In this document: one piece after another, positions 1-5,149 of the stretch
Layout of the letters: every line of letters starts with the position of its first letter
Position numbering within the stretch: position 1 is the first letter of the stretch
NCBI GenBank assembly: GCA_913020255.1
Contig: CAJWAW010000049.1
Location: 1-5,149, forward strand
DNA from: an uncultured Fidelibacterota bacterium
Lineage (GTDB): Bacteria; Marinisomatota; Marinisomatia; SCGC-AAA003-L08; GCA-002707645
Direction of reading: 5' to 3'
Length of the DNA stretch: 5,149 bases
The notes under the pieces: generated by a model
Databases searched by the model: none
What the model was told of the DNA's origin: nothing
The model's input: the letters and a program-made list of their open reading frames with translations, nothing else
Made by a program: the position numbers and the translations under genes

Positions 1-36
1 TTCACCAGCTCCTATTAGAACAATATTAGTTGACAT
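1..36 (-). CDS. Partial 5' end of a gene, probable Rossmann-fold nucleotide-binding protein
   Basis: Only the first 12 codons are present, reading MSTNIVLIGAGE from an ATG at 34-36 and running off the left edge. A short hydrophobic beta strand followed by GAGE at residues 9-12 is the usual beginning of a Rossmann dinucleotide-binding fold (GxGxxG/A), as in many NAD(P)- or FAD-dependent oxidoreductases, Gfo/Idh-type dehydrogenases and TrkA-like regulatory subunits. The fragment is too short to choose among them. The gene lies just past the terminator of the secreted-protein gene, with 25 nt between stem and ATG. No clear Shine-Dalgarno is visible; the leader is almost entirely A and T. That this is a real coding start is inferred from the motif and the N-terminal position. 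Confidence 0.6.
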   Translation of the reverse strand, partial: MSTNIVLIGAGE

Positions 37-61
37 AATATTATTTTTTTATTGTATAAAA

Positions 62-91
62 AAAGCCCCTATTATAAAAAATAGGGGCTTT
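62..91 (-). terminator. Rho-independent terminator of the secreted-protein gene
   Basis: Positions 62-73 and 80-91 form a perfect 12-bp inverted repeat with a GGGGC core and a 6-nt loop. Read on the minus strand the stem runs into seven consecutive T residues (the last three of the arm plus four more), which is the classical intrinsic terminator layout. On the plus strand the T run is only three long, so the signal is oriented for minus-strand transcription. It sits 20 nt beyond the TAG stop of the gene at 112-870. Confidence 0.9.
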
Positions 92-111
92 GTAAAATGA
101 GTATAGTCGAT

Positions 112-870
112 CTATTTTAATAATGTCATATTAATTACATCAGAGAAACCAGGAGCAGTTATTCTAGCGAAATATTGTCCACTAGCAACATTACTAGCAT
201 CCCAATTAAATGTATAACCTTGTGCTTGATCTAAATTGCCATTATACAAACTAACAACTTTTCTACCTTGAAGGTCATATATTGTTACATCAACGAATCC
301 AGCTTTTGCTAAATCAAATTCAATTGTAGTTGTTGGATTGAATGGATTTGGATAATTACCAACTATTGATGTCTCATATGGATTTAATCCATTATCAACA
401 GTAAATGAATGATCTATTTCTTCATCCATTGTAATTTGCTCACCATGTGCACCAGCAGCAACAATATTATTAATTGTCACAGAAGCAGTTCCAGAAAATG
501 AATTTGTATTATCATATGATAACTCAAGTACACTTTCTGTATTATTAGCATTTAAGATAGCATTTCCACCTAAATCGAAAATGATTACTCTAGCTAATCC
601 AGGTTCTTTAATTTTACTATATACACTCATATTAGATCTTACATCAGAACCAGAAAATAAATGTGAAATATTATCTTCAGTTAATTGAATCTTCTCATCA
701 TCATAATTAACATCAAATTGTAAACCATACACATCTACATCAGATTCTAACATAATATGTAAATCATTTATATTTGCTTTTTCAACTTTCAATTCAGCGA
801 TTTTTGTAGCTGTTTGATCAGCTGCAAATGTTAGTGCAAAAATTGAAAATGTAATTAATAGCTTTTTCAT
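112..870 (-). CDS. Secreted cohesin-like protein with type IX secretion sorting tail
   Basis: 252 residues. Residues 1-16 form a signal peptide (MKK, hydrophobic core, TFA before the likely cleavage site), so the protein enters the Sec pathway. Residues about 25-158 form one beta-rich domain resembling the cohesin / carbohydrate-binding-like fold: VYGLQFDVNYDDEKI near 47-61, a GLARVIIFDLGG strand at 91-102 and a VTINNIVAAGAHG strand at 131-143. Residues about 165-252 match the type A Por/T9SS sorting domain: NYPNPFNPTT at 172-181, VDVTIYDLQGRKV at 193-205, GQYFARI at 231-237 and a terminal MTLLK. Such tails normally direct export across the outer membrane and are then removed, leaving the protein on the surface or released. 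The ligand is unknown; no dockerin or catalytic domain is visible. The ATG at 868-870 has an AGGAG site six bases upstream. It appears to be a single-gene unit with its own promoter and terminator, separate from the murA operon. Confidence 0.85.
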   Translation of the reverse strand: MKKLLITFSIFALTFAADQTATKIAELKVEKANINDLHIMLESDVDVYGLQFDVNYDDEKIQLTEDNISHLFSGSDVRSNMSVYSKIKEPGLARVIIFDLGGNAILNANNTESVLELSYDNTNSFSGTASVTINNIVAAGAHGEQITMDEEIDHSFTVDNGLNPYETSIVGNYPNPFNPTTTIEFDLAKAGFVDVTIYDLQGRKVVSLYNGNLDQAQGYTFNWDASNVASGQYFARITAPGFSDVINMTLLK

Positions 871-876
871 TTTGAA

Positions 877-884
877 CTCCTTTT
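877..884 (-). promoter_or_regulatory. Shine-Dalgarno site of the secreted-protein gene
   Basis: On the minus strand this reads AAAAGGAG, ending six bases before the ATG at 868-870. The only other comparably clear ribosome binding site in the window belongs to murA; the remaining starts rely on coupling or A-rich leaders. This suggests efficient independent initiation. Confidence 0.75.
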
Positions 885-901
885 GTTATACTCATTTTAT
901 T

Positions 902-907
902 ATTATA
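902..907 (-). promoter_or_regulatory. Putative -10 box (TATAAT) for the secreted-protein gene
   Basis: The minus strand reads a perfect TATAAT at 907 to 902, placing a start of transcription near 895 and a leader of about 25 nt that still contains the AGGAG site. No good -35 hexamer is found 16-18 bases upstream; the best is TCGAAT at 930-925, which overlaps the dyad at 916-933. Chance TATAAT is common in such AT-rich DNA, so the call rests on its placement between murA and the start codon. Confidence 0.45.
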
Positions 908-915
908 AAAAACAT

Positions 916-933
916 TAGTCGATCATTCGACTA
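916..933. promoter_or_regulatory. Perfect 7-bp dyad, possible operator
   Basis: TAGTCGA at 916-922 and TCGACTA at 927-933 are exact inverted copies separated by four bases. The dyad lies immediately upstream of the putative TATAAT box, covering the region where a -35 element would be, and has no T run after it, so it looks more like a protein-binding site than a terminator. One half with two extra bases (TAGTCGATC) recurs at 104-112. The binding protein is unknown. Confidence 0.4.
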
Positions 934-975
934 CATTAAATTAAACGAAAATTTTAATATATACAATCTATTTAT

Positions 976-991
976 TGTCACTTTTGTAACA
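976..991 (-). terminator. Weak hairpin just after murA, possible 3' end element
   Basis: On the minus strand UGUUAC and GUGACA form a 6-bp stem with one G-U pair and an AAAA loop, beginning 15 nt beyond the murA stop codon. The wobble pair makes it specific to minus-strand RNA, since the plus strand would have a C-A mismatch. No T run follows, so it is not a convincing intrinsic terminator; it may mark transcript end processing or be fortuitous. Some operon readthrough into the downstream gene is therefore possible. Confidence 0.25.
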
Positions 992-1006
992 GATTATTTC
1001 AATAAA

Positions 1007-2260
1007 TCAATTCACTCTTTTAATATTTGCATTAAGTTTTTGTAGTTTTAACTCTATTTTCTCATACCCTCTATCTATATGATATATTCTACTAAGATTT
1101 GTTATTCCATCAGAAAATAAACCCGCTATTATTAAAGACGCACTTGCTCTTATATCTGTAGACATAGTATTAGCTCCATATAAATTTGAAACTCCATTTA
1201 TAATTGCTTGATTATCATTCATTTTTATATCTGCACCTAATCTTGCAAGCTCAGGAACATGAGTAAATCTATCATGGTAAATCGTATCTGTAATATAAGA
1301 CTCGCCTTTTGCTTTGCACATTAATGCAATCCACTGAGCCTGTAAATCTGTAGGGAAACCTGGGTATATGTCAGTTGATACATTACATGGTTTAATATCG
1401 CCATTACTTATTACTGTAATTTTACTATCATCTTCTATGATTTGAACTCCACATTTAATTAAAGATTCGGACACGACTTTTAAATGATTAGCATTTACTT
1501 TATTTAAGGTTACCTTTCCTCCTGTTGCGGCACATGCAATCATAAAGGTTCCGGCCTCAATTCTATCAGGTATAATAGTATAATCTAATCTTATATCGTT
1601 TTTAAATTTTGAACCCTTGACTTTCAATGTATCAGTTCCAATCCCTTCAAAATGAACACCGATTTGAGATAAAAAATTACAAAGATCAACAATTTCAGGC
1701 TCCATTGCAGCATTCTTAATTACAACTTCGTCAGTTAAATTAATACAAGCCATGATAACATTCCCAGTAGCACCTACGCTTGATTTTGGAAATTTGATTT
1801 CACCACCTTTAAGATCGCCCTTAGTTATAATATATCCTGATGATAAATCTACATTTGCATTTAATGCTTCAAATGATGTCAAATGGTAATCTATAGGTCT
1901 AGGTCCCCAAGCACACCCTCCAGGTAAAGATACTTTTGCATATTTAAAGCGAGATAGCAATGGCCCTAATACATAAAAAGATGCTCTCATAGTTTTAACT
2001 AAATCATATGGAGCCTCTGGATTATTACAATTCCTTGAATCAATTGTCAGAGTATTTAAATTCTTACTAACATCACATCCAATGATTTTAAGAAGTTTTA
2101 ACATCGTTCGCGTATCAATCAAATCAGGAACATTATTTAAAGTATATATACCTGGTCTAGCCAGGCAAGCAGTCATTATTGGCAAAGCAGCATTTTTTGA
2201 ACCACTTATGTCAACTTCTCCAGCTAAAGTTGTTGGTCCTTTTATTACAAAACTATCCAT
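1007..2260 (-). CDS. murA: UDP-N-acetylglucosamine 1-carboxyvinyltransferase (MurA)
   Basis: Cytoplasmic enzyme that transfers enolpyruvate from phosphoenolpyruvate to UDP-GlcNAc, the first committed step of peptidoglycan synthesis. The 417 residues are the usual family length. The landmark residues of Escherichia coli MurA are all present: K22-N23 in SGSKNAALP, an arginine at 92 in KTMRAS, the active-site cysteine at 116 in GGCAWGPRP with R121 close behind, D305 in YPGFPTDLQAQ and R397 in HIDRGYE. The cysteine, rather than the aspartate found in naturally fosfomycin-resistant MurA forms, predicts sensitivity to fosfomycin at the target level. The ATG at 2258-2260 was chosen over an in-frame ATG at 2312-2314 because MDSFVIKGP matches the family N-terminus and AGGA lies six bases upstream. 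The start overlaps the end of the VanZ-like gene by 8 bp, implying coupled translation. It is the last gene of the operon. Confidence 0.97.
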   Translation of the reverse strand: MDSFVIKGPTTLAGEVDISGSKNAALPIMTACLARPGIYTLNNVPDLIDTRTMLKLLKIIGCDVSKNLNTLTIDSRNCNNPEAPYDLVKTMRASFYVLGPLLSRFKYAKVSLPGGCAWGPRPIDYHLTSFEALNANVDLSSGYIITKGDLKGGEIKFPKSSVGATGNVIMACINLTDEVVIKNAAMEPEIVDLCNFLSQIGVHFEGIGTDTLKVKGSKFKNDIRLDYTIIPDRIEAGTFMIACAATGGKVTLNKVNANHLKVVSESLIKCGVQIIEDDSKITVISNGDIKPCNVSTDIYPGFPTDLQAQWIALMCKAKGESYITDTIYHDRFTHVPELARLGADIKMNDNQAIINGVSNLYGANTMSTDIRASASLIIAGLFSDGITNLSRIYHIDRGYEKIELKLQKLNANIKRVN

Positions 2261-2627
2261 GAAAAATCCTATATTTAACAGAGTAACATATACATCCAGC
2301 GTAACATCCTGCATAGTCTGCTAATGCATCATATAAACTAGGAATACGCTTTTGACCCCATAATTCTGAGAAAAATTGCATTGATTCATCTATAATTGGA
2401 ACCAAAGATATAAATCCTATATAATACATCACATCTTTTTTAGTAAAAGGTTTCTCATACATCACATGAAACAGTAAAACGCCTAGAATAAAATATTCAG
2501 CGAAATGTATTATTTTATCATACCTCCATAAACTTGCAGTGCTAATAAATGAAAATAATGAATTTGATATCATAATTATGATATAAGAAAGTAACATCCA
2601 CTGTCTATATGATTTTAAGTTAATCAT
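2253..2627 (-). CDS. Small VanZ-like membrane protein
   Basis: 124 residues with about four hydrophobic segments, near 11-28, 39-56, 66-86 and 100-117. The VanZ-like pattern is visible: DKIIHFAEYFILG at 37-49, then DESMQFF at 80-86, then RIPSLYDALADYAGCYAG at 94-111, with conserved H41, E44, D80-E81, Q84, R94, D100 and D104. VanZ itself gives low-level teicoplanin resistance by an unclear mechanism; most family members, including small ones like this in FCB bacteria, have no established role, so the name does not imply resistance here. The ATG at 2625-2627 is preferred because it gives an 8-bp overlap with the upstream stop (ATGATTAA), whereas the in-frame ATG at 2649-2651 lies deeper in nnr and has no ribosome site. 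The end overlaps murA by 8 bp. The position between a metabolite-repair gene and murA fits a cell-envelope role, but that is inference. Confidence 0.85.
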   Translation of the reverse strand: MINLKSYRQWMLLSYIIIMISNSLFSFISTASLWRYDKIIHFAEYFILGVLLFHVMYEKPFTKKDVMYYIGFISLVPIIDESMQFFSELWGQKRIPSLYDALADYAGCYAGCICYSVKYRIFHG

Positions 2628-4068
2628 TTTTTCTAAGTTTATTAAATGCATAAGGAATACAATCTATAAGATCTGATGCGGTCATACCATCTTTAGATAT
2701 ATTGTTCATATAATAATTCGCTGCCTCTGCATGTAAATATGTTCCAAAAATTGATGCTTCTAATCTACTATATCCTTGAGATAAAAGACTAACTAAAATT
2801 CCAGAAAGTACATCTCCAGTTCCAGCTGTTGCAAGAAGACTGGGCCCTCTATCCATTATATATATTTTATCATTTGTCATTATAAATATATTGAATGATT
2901 TAAGGATAATAATTTTCCTTTCAATTTTCTTTTGAATTGATTCAAATAAACTATAATCAATAATAAAATTATCTTCTAAATTAAACATTCTTTTGAATTC
3001 TTGTAAATGTGGAGTGAAAATTGTGTTGTCAGAATAATCTTCCAGATTTATACCTTTTGGTATTGCACCAGCATCAATAATTAATGAATTGTCTTTCACT
3101 AGATCTATATTTTTAAAATGATACCGCTCTAAGTTCCCAGGTCCAATTAATACAGGTATATTTCTTTTAATAATTTCAACAAAATCTAGAGTTGATACAG
3201 TTTTTTTAACAATAATATCGGGTAATGAAATATCTATTTTAGAAATTAATGAATTGTCTTTTGAATCAATTAATAAATTTACATAACTAGATCCTGTTTT
3301 AGCAGCAGCCATTGCGCTTAATATAGCAGCACCTGGATAATCATCTGAACCCGCAACGATATAACATCTTGCTTTGCTATATTTATGAATATTTTTATTT
3401 TTCTTAAATGGTTTAACTATTTTTAATATATCAACGTTTTCTATTTTTTTTATATCAGAACATACTTGCTTAAAACCAATATCTGATATATGTAATTTAT
3501 TTAGACTTAATAGATAATGACCTAATTTAGGATAGCCAAATGTAATTACATATTTTGAATGAATAAAACATTTAGATTTATCGCTATCAGCATAAAATCC
3601 TGAAGGTATATCAATAGAAATAATATTATTAAGATAATTTAATTCTGTAATTAATTTTTGATCTTTTTCATTTAACTCTCTTGAAAAACCAATCCCAAAT
3701 ATTGCATCAATTATCCAATCATATTTATTAAAATTAGTTTTATCATTATAAATTGAATATTCATTTTTTGATATTTTATATTTTTTAATTTTATTAGAAT
3801 GATAGTGTTTTTCTTCTGTAAAAACTATTTTAGATGAAATATTATATTTCGCAAGATATGAATGGGCTATAACACCATCTCCCCCATTATTCCCTTTACC
3901 GCAAACAACTACAACCTTTTTATTAAATGGATCTTTTATCTTTTCACAAAAGAATTGAGCTATAGCTTTACCAGCATTATCCATAAGCTTTTCTTGTGAT
4001 AAATGACCACTTACTATAGTCTCTTTATCTAATTTATATGCATCTTCTTTTATTAATACTGGAATCAT
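2620..4068 (-). CDS. nnr: Bifunctional NAD(P)HX epimerase / ADP-dependent NAD(P)HX dehydratase
   Basis: Repairs hydrated NADH and NADPH: the N-terminal domain interconverts the R and S epimers and the C-terminal domain dehydrates S-NAD(P)HX. The 482 residues are slightly shorter than E. coli Nnr. N-terminal YjeF domain, about 1-218: MDNAGKA at 29-35, GKGNNGGDG at 57-65, DAIFGIGFSREL at 121-132, IDIPSG at 152-157 and TFGYPKLG at 176-183. C-terminal ribokinase-like domain, about 225-480: GSDDYPGAAILSAMAAAKTGSSYV at 240-263, IGPG at 308-311, TPHLQEF at 352-358 and TAGTGDVLSG at 414-423 with the catalytic-type aspartate D419. Two family motifs deviate: the usual DADAL reads DAGAI at 332-336, and the usual LKG reads LKS at 389-391. 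The ATG overlaps the acpS stop by 4 bp (ATGA). The acpS-nnr pairing is common in bacteria. The protein is lysine- and isoleucine-rich, in line with the AT-rich genome. An 18-bp repeat encodes KDNSLI twice. Confidence 0.93.
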   Translation of the reverse strand: MIPVLIKEDAYKLDKETIVSGHLSQEKLMDNAGKAIAQFFCEKIKDPFNKKVVVVCGKGNNGGDGVIAHSYLAKYNISSKIVFTEEKHYHSNKIKKYKISKNEYSIYNDKTNFNKYDWIIDAIFGIGFSRELNEKDQKLITELNYLNNIISIDIPSGFYADSDKSKCFIHSKYVITFGYPKLGHYLLSLNKLHISDIGFKQVCSDIKKIENVDILKIVKPFKKNKNIHKYSKARCYIVAGSDDYPGAAILSAMAAAKTGSSYVNLLIDSKDNSLISKIDISLPDIIVKKTVSTLDFVEIIKRNIPVLIGPGNLERYHFKNIDLVKDNSLIIDAGAIPKGINLEDYSDNTIFTPHLQEFKRMFNLEDNFIIDYSLFESIQKKIERKIIILKSFNIFIMTNDKIYIMDRGPSLLATAGTGDVLSGILVSLLSQGYSRLEASIFGTYLHAEAANYYMNNISKDGMTASDLIDCIPYAFNKLRKND

Positions 4069-4412
4069 CTTTCTATAATTACAAATGCTATCGCATAATT
4101 TCCATCATGAGAAATAGACACTTTATATTTAACGTCTTTTACTGTTGATATATGGATATAGGGTGATTTATCTGTGTTATTTAAAACTTCAATACTTTTA
4201 ATTGAAATGTGATCTATTAGATTTGAGCTTAATAAAGCCTTTTTAACAGCTTCTTTAGCTGCATATTTGCCGCTTAAATGAATCGCAGGATCAGAATGCA
4301 TATCGCAGTATTGTAATTCCTTATCACTAAAAATTTTATTTAAAAATTTATCATCTTTAGAAAGGTCTCTTATTCGGTCAATTTTAACAATATCTGTTCC
4401 AATTGATAGCAT
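4065..4412 (-). CDS. acpS: Holo-[acyl-carrier-protein] synthase
   Basis: Transfers the 4'-phosphopantetheine arm of coenzyme A to a serine of acyl carrier protein, activating it for fatty acid synthesis in the cytoplasm. At 115 residues it has the normal AcpS length. The magnesium-binding motifs are intact: GTDIVKIDRI at 5-14 with D7, and YAAKEAVKKAL at 50-60 with E54. FSDKEL at 28-33 matches the usual F(T/S)xxE segment, and VSISHDGNYAIAFV closes the fold at 98-111. The ATG at 4410-4412 follows the HAD stop by 2 nt and there is no Shine-Dalgarno, so translation is probably coupled. The stop overlaps the nnr start in an ATGA arrangement. Nothing appears truncated. Confidence 0.95.
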   Translation of the reverse strand: MLSIGTDIVKIDRIRDLSKDDKFLNKIFSDKELQYCDMHSDPAIHLSGKYAAKEAVKKALLSSNLIDHISIKSIEVLNNTDKSPYIHISTVKDVKYKVSISHDGNYAIAFVIIER

Positions 4413-4414
4413 AA

Positions 4415-5095
4415 TTAATTATTATATGATTGGATAATATCAATAAGCTCACTTAATGAATCGAGATCATGATCAGCTCCAGAATCTGTAACATTTTCAG
4501 TACTTCCATATCTTGCAAAAGATGTTTTCATTCCAAGTAGACCTGCCCCCTTAATATCTCTGTCAGGCCAATCACCTACCATCATACACTCGTTTAAATT
4601 AACATTTAATTTTTCAGATATTTTAATAAATGGTTCTTTTGCTGGTTTATGATATCCTGTATCATTAAAAGTAACAACATCCTGGAAAATATTGTGAATA
4701 TTAAGAGAATACAATCTAATCCATGCCTCTCTACTAGGTGCATCAGATGCGATACCCAATTTCAGGTTCATATGTTGAAGTTTTTTTAGTGTTGGGATTA
4801 CTTCTGGATAAAGACCTAATGAAATTTCCTTAGCCTTTTTATACTCTACTATAGCAGCAGCAAGATATTTATAATTAATTGAACCAATTTTATTTATAAT
4901 AAATTCATTGAATACTTCTTGATGTTCATAACCCTTATTATCATATATATTAAATATTTCTTCAATAGATGATTCTTTATCTATCGACATTCCAGATTTT
5001 ATCATTCCATCCACAGCAGCATTTATTGATACAGATTTCATTTTCATAAAATCTAATAAAGTGTTATCTAAATCAAATACTACAGCTTTGATCAT
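4415..5095 (-). CDS. HAD-superfamily hydrolase (subfamily IA), probable phosphatase
   Basis: 226 residues with all four haloacid dehalogenase motifs. Motif I is FDLDNTL at 7-13, with nucleophile D8 and acid/base D10. Motif II is IASDAPSR at 114-121, with S116. Motif III is HKPAKEPF at 148-155, with K149. Motif IV is VGDWPDRDIKGA at 172-183, with D174 and D179 as metal ligands. Between motifs I and II, residues about 15-95 form a helical cap of the C1 type. The DxDNT start and cap size point to a small-molecule phosphatase (phosphoglycolate-phosphatase or CTE7-like group), but the substrate cannot be read from the sequence. The ATG at 5093-5095 has only an A/T-rich leader and no Shine-Dalgarno. 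It is the first complete gene of the operon here and lies 2 nt before acpS, hinting at a shared housekeeping context without revealing the reaction. Confidence 0.88.
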   Translation of the reverse strand: MIKAVVFDLDNTLLDFMKMKSVSINAAVDGMIKSGMSIDKESSIEEIFNIYDNKGYEHQEVFNEFIINKIGSINYKYLAAAIVEYKKAKEISLGLYPEVIPTLKKLQHMNLKLGIASDAPSREAWIRLYSLNIHNIFQDVVTFNDTGYHKPAKEPFIKISEKLNVNLNECMMVGDWPDRDIKGAGLLGMKTSFARYGSTENVTDSGADHDLDSLSELIDIIQSYNN

Positions 5096-5110
5096 ATATT
5101 TTAAAGGTAA

Positions 5111-5149
5111 TTAGTTACAATGTTTGGTATAATAATCAAAATTATCCGG
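5111..5149 (-). CDS. Possible C-terminal end of an upstream gene (partial)
   Basis: From the right edge one minus-strand frame reads PDNFDYYTKHCN and stops at a TAA at 5111-5113, 15 nt before the HAD gene. The tight spacing of the other genes makes an upstream operon member likely, and this polar tail is the more protein-like of two open frames; the other reads a hydrophobic run ending at 5101-5103. The fragment is too short to identify, and the stretch could equally be intergenic. Confidence 0.3.
   Translation of the reverse strand, partial: PDNFDYYTKHCN

Noticed and set aside
93..933. Integron-type gene cassette with attC-like flanks
   Set aside because: No GTTRRRY core sites or attC-like folded structure were found; the shared blocks are too short and AT-rich to support this.
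2261..2314. N-terminal extension of MurA by 18 residues
   Set aside because: The extra residues are translated from inside the VanZ-like gene, have no MurA counterpart, and the ATG at 2258-2260 has AGGA at the right distance.
2082..2324. Plus-strand open frame of 80 codons
   Set aside because: It lies opposite murA and the end of the VanZ-like gene, matches no family, and is explained as an antisense shadow of strongly supported genes.
2628..2651. Earlier ATG for the VanZ-like gene
   Set aside because: It has no ribosome site and lies deeper in nnr; the next ATG gives a standard coupled ATGATTAA junction.
4465..4474. Palindrome GATCATGATC
   Set aside because: It lies within the HAD coding sequence in a conserved reading frame, and 10-bp palindromes are expected by chance.
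1..5149. tRNA, rRNA, riboswitch, CRISPR, insertion sequence or phage features
   Set aside because: No cloverleaf-like GC-rich segments, regularly spaced repeats, transposase frames or long conserved leaders are visible; non-coding gaps are all under 140 bases.

Overview
The window is a compact, strongly AT-rich stretch of bacterial chromosome with every gene on the minus strand. The best taxonomic clue is the C-terminal tail of the gene at 112-870. It carries an NYPNPFNPTT motif followed by a beta-rich module and ends in MTLLK, which is the type IX secretion (Por) sorting-tail style of the Bacteroidota/Ignavibacteria/Marinimicrobia (FCB) assemblage. With the low GC and tight gene packing, a marine FCB bacterium such as Marinimicrobia (SAR406) is plausible, but the sequence alone does not prove it.

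Reading in the direction of transcription (right to left), the right edge may hold the last codons of an upstream gene (5111-5149). A five-gene run of housekeeping genes follows: a HAD-family phosphatase (4415-5095), holo-ACP synthase acpS (4065-4412), the bifunctional NAD(P)HX repair enzyme nnr (2620-4068), a small VanZ-like membrane protein (2253-2627) and murA (1007-2260). Junctions are a 2-nt gap, a 4-bp ATGA overlap, an 8-bp overlap and another 8-bp overlap, so this is almost certainly one translationally coupled operon. It joins carrier-protein activation (fatty acid and lipid synthesis), repair of damaged nicotinamide cofactor, an uncharacterised membrane protein and the first committed step of peptidoglycan synthesis.

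After a 136-nt spacer comes an independent gene for a small secreted protein (112-870): signal peptide, one cohesin-like beta domain and a type IX sorting tail. The spacer holds a consensus TATAAT box, a perfect 7-bp dyad just upstream of it and a good Shine-Dalgarno site. A clear intrinsic terminator (62-91) closes the gene. The left edge carries only the first 12 codons of another gene with a Rossmann-type glycine motif.

No RNA gene, CRISPR array, insertion sequence or defence system is visible, and no stretch over 300 bases lacks a gene. The most unusual structure is in the flanks of the secreted-protein gene. These share a perfect 13-bp inverted repeat and two short direct repeats, one of them being half of the dyad. 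They could allow 5'-3' UTR pairing, mark regulator sites, or record a past rearrangement. This is a modest finding, not evidence of a new system.
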